From the NCBI RefSeq assembly GCF_000298215.1, contig NZ_BAHD01000069.1:1-35420 (forward strand): a stretch of 35,420 nucleotides of DNA. The letters are read 5' to 3'. The notes beneath the pieces are model-generated. The model did not search any database and was not told the DNA's origin. It was given only the letters and a program-made list of their open reading frames with translations. Origin of the DNA: Kineosphaera limosa NBRC 100340. GTDB taxonomy: Bacteria; Actinomycetota; Actinomycetes; Actinomycetales; Dermatophilaceae. This document shows, piece after piece, positions 7,624 through 15,633 of the stretch. Every line of letters starts with the position of its first letter. The stretch's first letter is position 1. The translations under genes were made by a program, and so were the position numbers.

Positions 7624-7648
7624 ATATCTGTTCAGCCAGACATATGAT
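7624..7648 (+). promoter_or_regulatory. Candidate ArsR operator and -10 element of the ABC operon
   Basis: ATAT (7624-7627) and ATAT (7642-7645) bracket an imperfect dyad that includes TGTTCAGCCAGACA. It overlaps TATGAT (7643-7648), a 5 of 6 match to the -10 consensus, 35 bases before the substrate-binding protein gene. AT-rich imperfect dyads overlapping the promoter are typical of ArsR sites. The symmetry is only partial, and no good -35 is seen. Confidence 0.4.
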
Positions 7649-7682
7649 GGGCCGACCCGTTCGCAAGATTCGAGGTTAGCCA

Positions 7683-9338
7683 ATGGCTCGTCATCGGGCA
7701 CCACTCGCGCGACGATCCCTGGTGAGCGCGATCCTCGCGCTCGCGCTGGTCGGGGTCGTCGCCTGTAGCCCGCCGACGACGGACTCCGCATCGAGTGCCG
7801 GGAGCGCGGGCCCGCAGCAGGGCCAGATCACGCTGCTCACCGCCTCCCTGCCCGAGTCCCTCAACCCCATCGCCGGGTTCGCGAACACCGGCAAGGGCAA
7901 GATCAACGAGTCGCTGCTCACGCTGGAGGGGCGGCCCGACGCGCTGCCCGACATCGTGCCCCACCTCGCGAGCGCCCTGCCTCGGATCTCGGCGGACGGC
8001 CGCACGTGGACGGTGCCGCTGCGCAGCGATGTCACCTTCAGCGACGGCTCGCCACTGACCGCCCAGGATGTCGTCGCGACCTACGAGGCGATCGCCGATC
8101 CCGCCAGCGCCTCTCCCCTCGCCGGGGACCTCGTCAACCTCGCCGGGGTCACGGCCTCCGATGCGCAGACGGTCGTCTTCACGCTGCGCGAACCGCAGGT
8201 GTCGTTCCGGACGGCGTTGCTCATCGGCATCGCCCCGAAGGGCGCCATCACCCCCGGTCAGCAGGTGGGCGACTCGCCGCTGACCACGGCCCCCGTCGGC
8301 ACCGGCCCCTACGTCGTCGACTCGTTCTCCGCCGACCGACTCGTGCTCACCGCAAACCCCGCGTACCGGCTCGGGCCGGTGCCGATGAGCCGCATCACCT
8401 ATTCCCTGGCCGCCGACGACAACACCCGCGCCCAGCGGATGCGGGCCGGTGAGTTCGACGGTTCGGTGCTGCCGCCGCGCCTGGCCCAGCCCTTCGACGA
8501 CGACGGTGCGATGGACGTCGTCACCGCGACCTCCGCGGACTGGCGGGGACTCTCGCTGCCGGCCGGCAACCCGGTGACGGCGGACCCCGCGATGCGCCAG
8601 GCCCTGAACACGGGCATCGACCGGGAGGCGCTGGTCAACGGGGTGCTCGCGGGCAAGGGGCGGCCGGCCTCGACGTTCGTCCCGCCGCAGTACGGCCGCT
8701 TCTACGACCCCGCCGCGACGTTCACCTACGACCTGGAGGCGAGCAAGGCCGCCCTCGAGGCAGCCGGCTGGCGGGTCGGCGACGGCGGCATCCGCGTCAA
8801 GGACGGGCGACGCGCGGCCTTCACCCTGATGTACCGGCCGACCGACATGCTGCGCCGCGACCTCTCGGCCGCGTTCGCCTCCGAGGCCCTCAAGCTCGGC
8901 GTCGACGTGACGATCGAGGGGGTCGAGTTCGCGCAGGCCGAGCCGCGGATGGGCACCGACGCCCTGCTGCTGGGCGGTGGCGACACCCCTTACGACGTCG
9001 ACACCCAGGTCTACAAGAGCCTGCATTCGAGCTATCCGGCGGCGGGGGCCTATTACGACAACCCCAGCCGGTACGTGAACGCCGCGATGGACAAGGCGCT
9101 CGACGAGGGGCGCACCTCCACGGACGAGGACACCCGCGTCGGCGCCTACCGGCGCGTGCAGCAGCTCTACGTGGCCGATCCGTCGATGGTCTTGCTCGTC
9201 TTTCTCGACCACGTCTACCTGCAGCGCACGAGCATCGCGCAGGAGTGGAACACCACCCCGACGTTGCTCGAGCCGCACGAGCACGGCACGGCGTGGGGCC
9301 CATGGGTCGACATCGACCGCTGGACGCCGAAGGGATGA
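7683..9338 (+). CDS. ABC transporter substrate-binding lipoprotein, family 5 (nickel/peptide type)
   Basis: This 551-residue protein is a solute-binding protein of family 5 (DppA, OppA, NikA, CntA). It has a basic start, a hydrophobic stretch and the lipobox VVACS, so it is a membrane-anchored lipoprotein. Family landmarks include TLLTASLPESLNPIAGF at the start of the mature protein, the strand/helix YVVDSFSADRLVLTANPAY, DNTRAQRMRAGEFD and the late DLEASKAALEAAGW. GAGG lies 8 bases before the ATG. It is the first of five genes (binding protein, two permeases, two ATPases) that overlap one after another, so they form one operon. The order is that of Dpp, Nik and Cnt systems. Substrate cannot be read from sequence; the linked ArsR suggests a metal or metal-chelate, while a peptide remains possible. 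Confidence 0.9.
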   Translation: MARHRAPLARRSLVSAILALALVGVVACSPPTTDSASSAGSAGPQQGQITLLTASLPESLNPIAGFANTGKGKINESLLTLEGRPDALPDIVPHLASALPRISADGRTWTVPLRSDVTFSDGSPLTAQDVVATYEAIADPASASPLAGDLVNLAGVTASDAQTVVFTLREPQVSFRTALLIGIAPKGAITPGQQVGDSPLTTAPVGTGPYVVDSFSADRLVLTANPAYRLGPVPMSRITYSLAADDNTRAQRMRAGEFDGSVLPPRLAQPFDDDGAMDVVTATSADWRGLSLPAGNPVTADPAMRQALNTGIDREALVNGVLAGKGRPASTFVPPQYGRFYDPAATFTYDLEASKAALEAAGWRVGDGGIRVKDGRRAAFTLMYRPTDMLRRDLSAAFASEALKLGVDVTIEGVEFAQAEPRMGTDALLLGGGDTPYDVDTQVYKSLHSSYPAAGAYYDNPSRYVNAAMDKALDEGRTSTDEDTRVGAYRRVQQLYVADPSMVLLVFLDHVYLQRTSIAQEWNTTPTLLEPHEHGTAWGPWVDIDRWTPKG

Positions 9339-10381
9339 GCGTGTCATCGCCGACGTCGGCCGAGCGGCTCACCTCCGGCCCGGGTGCGCCTGGGCGGCGC
9401 TCACGACGGTGGCGGCGGGTCGGGAGACTTGTTCGCACACGCCTCTTGGTGTTCGTGCCGGTCATCGCGCTCGTCTCGGCGGCGACGTTCTGGCTTGCGT
9501 CGCGCTCTCCGTTCGACCCCCTCGCCGCCTACCTGGGCGACCGCTTCGAGCGCACGAGCGTGGAGCAGCGGGCGTCGCTGGCGGAGCAGCTCGGGATCAA
9601 TGACGCCTGGTACGCGGTGTGGTGGCGCTGGGTCGGGGACGTCGTGGTGCGCGGCGACCTCGGGCAGTCGCGGTCGTTGGCGCGACCGGTGGCAGACGTG
9701 CTCGCGCAGCGGCTGCCGTGGACGCTGCTGCTCGGCGGCGCCGGCCTGACCATCGCGGTGGTGGCCTCGCTCGTGCTGGGGGTGCTGGCGGCCCGGCGAC
9801 CGGGGTCGTTGCTCGACCGGTTCGCTGGAGGACTGGCGTACGTGCTGCAGGGAGTGCCGCCGTTCGTCGTAGCGCTCGTAGGCATCGCGGTGTTGTCGCT
9901 CGGGCTGGGGTGGCTGCCGGTCGCCGGCGTGGCGACGGGTGGGGCCGACCCGACGTGGGGGTCGATCGCCCGGCACCTCGTGCTGCCCGCTTGCGTGCTC
10001 GGGCTCTCTCTCATGCCGTGGCTGCTGCTCAACGTGCGGACCTCGATGGTCGCCGCTCTGCGCGAGGATCACGTGCAGGCTGCCCGCGCCCGGGGGCTGC
10101 CCGAGCGGATCGTCGTGTGGCGGCACGCGTTGCCGGCGGCGCTGTTGCCGTTCGTCACGGTCGTCGGCGCCCGCCTGCCCGAGGTCGTCACGGGCGCGTT
10201 GCTCGTGGAGACGGTGTTCAGCTGGCCCGGGCTCGCGGCGGCGACGGTCGACGCGGCCACGAGCATGGACTTTCCGCTGCTGGCCGCCGTCACCGTACTG
10301 ACCTGCGCCGCCGTGTTGCTCGGCTCGCTGCTGGCCGACGCCCTCTACCTGCTGCTGGACCCGCGGGTCGATCATGCATAA
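9335..10381 (+). CDS. ABC transporter permease (DppB/NikB-like)
   Basis: This 348-residue inner-membrane protein is the first permease of the importer. After a basic N-terminus it has a membrane segment (LLVFVPVIALVSAATFWLA), an extracytoplasmic stretch with GDLGQSRS, and about five further hydrophobic helices. The EAA-type coupling loop is DHVQAARARGLPERIVVWRH, followed by the conserved GALLVETVFSWPGL of DppB-type subunits. The ATG at 9335 overlaps the stop of the binding protein gene (ATGA), so they are translationally coupled; a longer frame starts inside the upstream gene and is not used. A GTG six bases later is a possible alternative start. It pairs with the next gene to form the membrane channel. 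Confidence 0.9.
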   Translation: MSVSSPTSAERLTSGPGAPGRRSRRWRRVGRLVRTRLLVFVPVIALVSAATFWLASRSPFDPLAAYLGDRFERTSVEQRASLAEQLGINDAWYAVWWRWVGDVVVRGDLGQSRSLARPVADVLAQRLPWTLLLGGAGLTIAVVASLVLGVLAARRPGSLLDRFAGGLAYVLQGVPPFVVALVGIAVLSLGLGWLPVAGVATGGADPTWGSIARHLVLPACVLGLSLMPWLLLNVRTSMVAALREDHVQAARARGLPERIVVWRHALPAALLPFVTVVGARLPEVVTGALLVETVFSWPGLAAATVDAATSMDFPLLAAVTVLTCAAVLLGSLLADALYLLLDPRVDHA

Positions 10382-11459
10382 GTCGACGAGGGGCCCCGAC
10401 CGATCGGCCGCCCGGCGGGGTCTGCTGCGCCCCGGAGCCGGGTCGGTCACCTCCAGCGGGTCGACCTACGACTCCCCGTGGCGGGTGGTGGCCCCTTGGC
10501 CCGGCCGGGCGGCGAAGGGCTCCGGGCGCCGCCCGGGCCGACGGCGGCCCGGCCCAGCGCGCCGACGCGTGGGCACCGGTCGCACGGCGCTGCGAGTGGG
10601 GCTGACGACGCTGCTGCTGCTGACCGCCTACGCCGTGCTCGTGCCGCTGTTGCTGCCCACGGATCCTCGGGTCGTGGACTTTTCGGCGGCGCTGCTGCCG
10701 CCGTCGGTGGCGCACCCGTTCGGCACCGACCTGCTGGGGCGCGATCTGTTCGTTCGCTGCGCCCAGGGCTTGCAGGTGTCGTTGGTCATCGCGGCCATCG
10801 CGGCGGTCGTCTCGACGGTCATGGGGACGGTCGTGGGCACGATTTCCGCGATCTTCGGTGGCTGGGTCGACTCGGTGACCATGCGTGTCGTCGACGCCGC
10901 GAACGCGCTGCCGCACCTGCTGCTGGGGATGGTCATCGCGGCGTTGTGGCGCGGTCAGTGGTGGGCGATCGTGGTGGCCATCGGGCTGACCCACTGGACG
11001 CAGGTGGCGCGGATCGTGCGGGCCGAGGTGCTCGCCGCGCGCGGCGGCGGACACGTGGCGGCCGCCATCGCGTCGGGGTCGAGCCGCCTGCAGGTGTGGG
11101 CCGTGCACCTGCTGCCGGCGGTGGTGCCGCAGGCGCTCATCGCCGTCGTGCTGCTGGCGCCGCACGCGGTGTGGCACGAGAGCGCTTTGAGTTTCTTGGG
11201 GGTGGGACTCCCGCCCGGCGATCCCTCCCTGGGCACGCTGCTCGAAGACGCCCGGGCCGGCATCCTGGCCGGCGGCTGGTGGCTGCTCGTGGTGCCCGGC
11301 GGCTTGCTGGCGGCCGCGTGCCTGGGCATCGCGGGCATCGGCGGCTACCTGCGCGAACGCGCGCAGCCCAAGGGAGCCGTCGCAGAGCTGGGCGACCTCG
11401 GTGACCTCGGTGACCTGGGTGATGTCGGCGGCGCCCCCGCCGAGGGCGGCCGGCCGTGA
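10374..11459 (+). CDS. ABC transporter permease (DppC/NikC-like)
   Basis: This 361-residue protein is the second permease of the importer. It has an unusually long, proline- and arginine-rich cytoplasmic N-terminus of about 80 residues before the first membrane helix (LTTLLLLTAYAVLVPLLLP). HPFGTDLLGRDLFVRCAQG is the conserved first periplasmic motif of the DppC group. The coupling loop is HVAAAIASGSSRLQVWAVH, and ESALSFLGVGLPPGDPSLG is the late family motif. It overlaps the upstream gene by 8 bases and the downstream ATPase gene by 4. The C-terminus ends in repeats of LGD encoded by a 9-bp tandem repeat. The long N-terminus may mean a later start, but no better one is obvious. Confidence 0.88.
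   Translation: MHKSTRGPDRSAARRGLLRPGAGSVTSSGSTYDSPWRVVAPWPGRAAKGSGRRPGRRRPGPARRRVGTGRTALRVGLTTLLLLTAYAVLVPLLLPTDPRVVDFSAALLPPSVAHPFGTDLLGRDLFVRCAQGLQVSLVIAAIAAVVSTVMGTVVGTISAIFGGWVDSVTMRVVDAANALPHLLLGMVIAALWRGQWWAIVVAIGLTHWTQVARIVRAEVLAARGGGHVAAAIASGSSRLQVWAVHLLPAVVPQALIAVVLLAPHAVWHESALSFLGVGLPPGDPSLGTLLEDARAGILAGGWWLLVVPGGLLAAACLGIAGIGGYLRERAQPKGAVAELGDLGDLGDLGDVGGAPAEGGRP
11389..11424 (+). repeat. Four tandem 9-bp units at the end of the dppC-like gene
   Basis: Four units of the form CTSGGYGAY encode LGDLGDLGDLGD near the C-terminus of the permease. Two of the units are identical. They lie in the cytoplasmic tail, so copy-number change would alter only tail length. Confidence 0.8.
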
Positions 11460-12445
11460 GCGCCCCCGCTGCCCTCGAGGCCGCCGCTCGAGTAGCCGAT
11501 GGGCGGCTCGTCGTCGACGGCCTGCGGGTGCAGCTCCCGCTACCTCCTCGGCGCACCCGGCCGCTGTCGTCCCCGCCGCGCCAGTCGTGGGTGCACGCGG
11601 CGCGGGGATTGCAGCTGCAGGCCGCCCCCGGCACGGTGACCGCCATCGTCGGCGAATCCGGCTGTGGCAAGTCGGTGCTCGCCGCGGCTCTGATGGGCCT
11701 GCTGCCGGCGGGCAGCCGCGTTCGCGGCCGGGTGGAGGTCGGTGGCCGCGATCTGCTCAGCCTCACCGAGGCGCAGCTGACGCGGGTGCGGGGTCGCGTC
11801 GTGGGGCTCGTGCCGCAGTCGGCGAGCACGCACCTCAACCCGGTCCGCACCATCGGGGCGACGATCGAGGAGACCCTGCGCCACCACGACCTCCGCTGCA
11901 GCGCGGCGGAGGTGCTTGCGCAGGTGGGGCTCTCGGCGGGGGTTGCCGGTGCCTATCCGCACGAGGTGTCCGGCGGGATGGCCCAGCGGGCGCTCGTCGC
12001 GCTGGCGCTGGCCCTGAAACCGCAGGTGCTCGTCGCGGACGAGCCGACCTCGGCCCTCGACGATTCGAACGCGACGGCGGTCCTCGCCCTCCTGCGCGGG
12101 CACGCCGACGCGGGCCACGCGGTCGTGCTCATCACGCACGATCTGCTGGCCGCGCGGGCGGTCGCCGACCGGGTCGCGGTGATGTACTGCGGCGAGTTCG
12201 TGGAGGTCGGCCCGGCCCGTGACGTATTGAACGAGCCGTTGCACGATTACAGCCGGGCGCTGTTGGCGGCCCTGCCCGAGCGTGGCCTGGTGCCGCCGCC
12301 GGGGTCTGTGTCCTCCCTGGTGAATCCGGATCCGCGGGTCTGCGCGTGGCACGCCCGGGTCGGCGCGCCGTGCGGGCACAGGAGCCTGCGAGTTGTCGCG
12401 CCAGACCACTCGGTGGCGTGCCTGGAACCCGGAGGCGAGCCGTGA
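11456..12445 (+). CDS. ABC transporter ATPase (DppD/NikD-like)
   Basis: This 329-residue protein is the first ATPase of the importer. It has Walker A GESGCGKS, a Q-loop in VPQSAS, the signature VSGGMAQRALVALAL, Walker B VLVADEPTSALDD and the switch histidine in ITHD. The C-terminal part (LHDYSRALLAALPERG and a stretch with three cysteines) is the oligopeptide/dipeptide transporter extension of this group, which can hold an iron-sulfur cluster in some members; here CAWHARVGAPCGH and a later VACLEP are seen. The start is a GTG overlapping the stop of the permease gene (GTGA). The N-terminus contains a proline-rich insertion before the P-loop domain. It would work as a heterodimer with the product of the next gene. 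Confidence 0.92.
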   Translation: MSAPAALEAAARVADGRLVVDGLRVQLPLPPRRTRPLSSPPRQSWVHAARGLQLQAAPGTVTAIVGESGCGKSVLAAALMGLLPAGSRVRGRVEVGGRDLLSLTEAQLTRVRGRVVGLVPQSASTHLNPVRTIGATIEETLRHHDLRCSAAEVLAQVGLSAGVAGAYPHEVSGGMAQRALVALALALKPQVLVADEPTSALDDSNATAVLALLRGHADAGHAVVLITHDLLAARAVADRVAVMYCGEFVEVGPARDVLNEPLHDYSRALLAALPERGLVPPPGSVSSLVNPDPRVCAWHARVGAPCGHRSLRVVAPDHSVACLEPGGEP

Positions 12446-13110
12446 GCCTGGCCCTGCACGGCGTCACGTTTCGCTATGACCGCCACGGCCCAGATGTGCT
12501 GCAGGACGTAAACCTGCAGGTGGCGCCGGGTCGGGTCGTCGGCCTGATGGCGCCGTCGGGCGGCGGCAAGTCGACGCTGTTGCGGATCGCGGCGCTGCTG
12601 CTGACCCCGAGCGCCGGGGAGGTGAGCGTGTGCGGGCAGCCGGTGACGGCGACGGGCTACCGGGTGCCGGCGGTGCTGCGTCGGCGCACGAGTCTGGTCG
12701 CGCAGTCGCCGCGCGCGGCGACGAACCCGCGATTCACCCTCCGACACATCGTCGCCGAGCCGTTGTGCAGCGCCGCGGGGCAGCTGCGCGTCGACCCGCG
12801 CCGGCACGAGGAGCGCATCGCCGAACTGGCCGACCGGGTGCGCCTGAGCGCCGACCTGCTCGACCGGCATCCACACCAGGTTTCGGACGGGCAACTGCAG
12901 CGGGCCGCCCTGGCCCGCGCGTTGGCGCTGCGCCCCGCGCTGCTGCTGTGCGACGAGCCGACCGCCATGCTCGACGCCCCCACGACGGCGGTCATCATGC
13001 GCGCCCTCAGTGATGAGGCCGGCTCCGGAGCTGCCGTCCTCATCGCCGCCCACGACCGCCCCCTGCTGACCGCCGTAGCCGACGAGGTTCTCGAGCTCGG
13101 CAACCACTGA
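12442..13110 (+). CDS. ABC transporter ATPase (DppF/NikE-like), short form
   Basis: This 222-residue protein is the second ATPase of the importer. Walker A is APSGGGKST, the signature is VSDGQLQRAALARAL, Walker B is LLLCDEPTAMLD and the switch region is AAHD. The signature has D in place of the second-position G (VSDGQ rather than LSGGQ), which is seen in NikE-type subunits. It lacks the C-terminal extension of the partner ATPase and ends soon after the switch region. The start is a GTG that overlaps the stop of the upstream gene (GTGA). A longer frame to 12346 overlaps that gene and was not used. Only 10 bases separate its stop from the stop of the convergent permease gene. Confidence 0.9.
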   Translation: MSLALHGVTFRYDRHGPDVLQDVNLQVAPGRVVGLMAPSGGGKSTLLRIAALLLTPSAGEVSVCGQPVTATGYRVPAVLRRRTSLVAQSPRAATNPRFTLRHIVAEPLCSAAGQLRVDPRRHEERIAELADRVRLSADLLDRHPHQVSDGQLQRAALARALALRPALLLCDEPTAMLDAPTTAVIMRALSDEAGSGAAVLIAAHDRPLLTAVADEVLELGNH

Positions 13111-13120
13111 CGATCCGTCC

Positions 13121-14465
13121 TCACTCCTCGAAGGTCATCTCCGGGGGCGACTGGCGCAGGCCGCGGGTCAGATACAGCAGCCAGCCGAAGCCCAGCACCA
13201 GCCACAGGCCGCCGAGGGTCAGGGCGTGTGGATCCAGGCTGCTCATCAGCCACAGGACGACCGCGAGGCCGATGAGCGGAAAGACCACCCAGCCGACCAC
13301 CGACCGCGGCGTGCCACCACGGCGGCCGCGCACGTAGTGGGCGATGACGCTGAGGTTGACGAACGCGAAGGCCGTGAACGCGCCGAAGTTGACGAACGAC
13401 GTCGAGGTCGTGACCGACAATCCGAGCGCGAGGAGGCCGACCGCGCCGGTCAGGCAGAGATTGAATGCGGGCGTGTGGAAGCGCGGGTGCAGGCGCCCGA
13501 AGAACTGGCGCGGCAGCACGCCGTCACGGCCCATCGCGAACATGAGCCGGGCGCCGGCGGCCTGGATCGGGATGCCGGCGGTGAACTGGGCGACAATCAC
13601 GGTCGCGAGAAAGACAGCCGCAAAGAAGTTCCCGGCGATGTCCCGGGCGATGTCGAGGGCGGCCGAATCGGGGTTGGCGAACTCCCCACCGGGATGCACG
13701 AGTTGCACGACGAAGGCGACGAACACGAAGATCGAACCCGCGACGAGCGCGGTGAGGATGATGGCGCGGGGTACCGTCCGCGTCGGGTCCTTCGTCTCCT
13801 CGGCGAAGGTGGACACCGCATCGAAGCCGATGAACGAGTAGGCGGTGAGCGCGGCACCGGCCGACACCGCCGCGACCGTGGACATGGGGTTCCAGAAGGG
13901 CTCGGCCGTAATCCCACCGCCACCCTCCCCGAGCACGGAGCCGAGCGAGAACACCACGAAAACACCAGAACGAGCATCTGGAAGCTGACCAGCGCCAGGC
14001 TCACTCGCGTGGCCACGTTGATGCCGATCACGTTGAGTGTCGTCGTCAGCAGGATGAACGCGAGCAGGAAGACCCAGCCGGGCAGGTTCGGGAACTGGTT
14101 GGTCAGGTAGGCGGTGCCGAACAACCACACGACCATCGGCAGGAAGAAGTAGTCGAGCAGCACCGCCCAACCGACCATGAAACCGATACGCCCGCCGAAG
14201 GCCTTACGTGAGTAGGCGTACGCGGAGCCGGAGTTGGGATAGAGGCCGGCCATCTTGCCGTAGCTGAGGGCGGTGAACAGCATCGCGACGGTCGCCAGCG
14301 CATAGGCCGTCGCAAGGGTCCCGTTGCTGGCCTCGGAGAAGATGCCGAATGTCGTCAGAACAATGAACGGCGTGACGTACGCGATGCCGAACAGCAGCAG
14401 CGGCAGGAGGGTGAGCTGTCGGTCGAGGTGCGACCGGTGCCTGGCTCGGCGGCCTGGGTGCTCAC
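13121..14465 (-). pseudogene. Putrescine-importer-like APC permease, frameshifted
   Basis: Joined across frames, the product is a roughly 440-residue APC-superfamily transporter closely resembling PuuP-type putrescine importers: FGIAYVTPFIVLTTFGIFSE, SYGKMAGLYPNSGSAYAYS, GFMVGWAVLLDYFFLP, TAYSFIGFDAVSTFAEETKD and MFAMGRDGVLPRQFFGRLHP. About twelve hydrophobic helices can be counted. The reading frame breaks near 13959-13962, where the plus strand reads AAAA: one base appears to be missing (VLVF then FVVFSLGSV). A second break seems to lie near 14415-14425, because the natural GTG start at 14465, which overlaps the nitrilase stop as GTGA, gives VSTQAAEPGTGRTSTD and then must change frame to reach RQLTLLPLL. 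Otherwise the gene could start at a GTG at 14529. Either the gene is decayed or the sequence has two errors. Confidence 0.7.
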
Positions 14466-15358
14466 TGATCCGTCCCGTGCGCGTCGCGCCGACTACCCGG
14501 CAGCCACGAGCCGGGGCGAATGCTGCCACCGTACGCCGGCAAGAGAATCTCGGGGTCGTTTGTACCGAACTGATGCCACATGCGGTTCAGGGCGCAGGTG
14601 CCGTGCTCGCGGACCCGGCTCACCTCGTCCAGGTCGATCACGTCGGTGTAGACGCCCGCAACCTCGCTGGGCGCCTGCCACCGGACGCGGCCCTCTGGGT
14701 CGACGAGCAGGGAGCGCCCGACGCCCGAGGGAGTGGCGGCGTTGAGGCTGAGCACGAACACTTGGTTGGCGATCGCGGCGGCGCGGGCCAGCACCAGCTC
14801 TTGCTCGCGGTCGCGGGTGGAGGTCTGCGTCGGGAGGATGACCAGTTCGGCGCCCAACCACGCGAGTTGGCGGATGACCTCGGGAAACCACAGGTCGTAA
14901 CAGATGGCGAACCCGACGCGGCCGATGCCGTCGACGTCGGCGACCGTGAAGCCGGTACCCATGTCGAACGGCTCGAACGGCCTCCACGGGAAGATCTTGC
15001 GGTACACGCCGTGGACCCCGCCGTCGGGGCCGAGCAGCACCGTCGAGTTGTACAGCTCGCCGTTCGGCCCGGCCTCGGGGAACGTGCCCGGCACGAGCCA
15101 GATGCCCAGGTCGCGAGCCACCTCCCGCAACTCCGTCACCCGTTCGCCGTCGATGGGCTCGACCAGCTCGCGATACCGCTGCACCCGCTGGTCCGGGGTG
15201 CCGTGTACGGCCGTGAGGTGATACTCGGGCAGCACGACCAGTCGGGTCTCGGGGAAGTCGGCCAGCAGCCCGGTGAGGCGTTCGGCGAGCGCCGCCACTC
15301 CCTCCTCCGGCTCCCGGGCCCGCGCCTGCCAGGCGAGCAGCGGCAACAGACGGCTCAT
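14462..15358 (-). CDS. Carbon-nitrogen hydrolase (nitrilase superfamily)
   Basis: This 298-residue enzyme has the nitrilase catalytic triad: Glu in VVLPEYHLT, Lys in VYRKIFPW and Cys in AICYDLWFPE, with a further conserved Glu in the strand near FPE. Enzymes of this family hydrolyse amides or N-carbamoyl compounds. It is cytoplasmic with no signal peptide. The start at 15358 is supported by AAGGGAG 7 bases upstream; a longer frame to 15454 is not. Its stop overlaps the presumed start of a PuuP-like permease gene, so the two were one transcription unit. A role in hydrolysing an amide or carbamoyl derivative of an imported amine (as N-carbamoylputrescine amidase does) is a reasonable guess from this context, not shown. 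Confidence 0.87.
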   Translation of the reverse strand: MSRLLPLLAWQARAREPEEGVAALAERLTGLLADFPETRLVVLPEYHLTAVHGTPDQRVQRYRELVEPIDGERVTELREVARDLGIWLVPGTFPEAGPNGELYNSTVLLGPDGGVHGVYRKIFPWRPFEPFDMGTGFTVADVDGIGRVGFAICYDLWFPEVIRQLAWLGAELVILPTQTSTRDREQELVLARAAAIANQVFVLSLNAATPSGVGRSLLVDPEGRVRWQAPSEVAGVYTDVIDLDEVSRVREHGTCALNRMWHQFGTNDPEILLPAYGGSIRPGSWLPGSRRDAHGTDQ

Positions 15359-15614
15359 GCGAACTCCCTTGTCCAGCCACGGCGCCCGTGGGATCGCCAA
15401 AGCTAGCACTCTACGAGCGGAAGCTCCGACCTCAAGGACGGCACCCACGATCACACGTGTCCGTCACGAGACCTGACGATCCTCGCGTCGCTCGCCTGGC
15501 CAGAGAGGTCCTGAGCTCGTGACCCGCGCTTGGCAATACCCGCTCGCTGTCGAACACGGCGTGGCCGTCGAACTGCGCTGTGCTGCACTGGAGTAGCGCA
15601 GGGCGCTGAGCGAC

Positions 15615-15633
15615 GGACTACTCGAAGTAGTCC
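15615..15633. repeat. Perfect inverted repeat over the mrr stop codon
   Basis: GGACTACT and AGTAGTCC flank a 3-base centre (CGA). The dyad covers the last codons and the stop of the Mrr-type gene. It may act as a short terminator or be a protein-binding site. Confidence 0.6.

Noticed and set aside
7632-9347. 571-residue minus-strand frame opposite the binding protein
   Set aside because: Antisense shadow; the plus strand has a lipoprotein signal and family motifs.
15480-15620. Attachment-site duplicate of the tRNA-Thr 3' end
   Set aside because: No copy of the tRNA end was found on the far side of the mrr-type gene.
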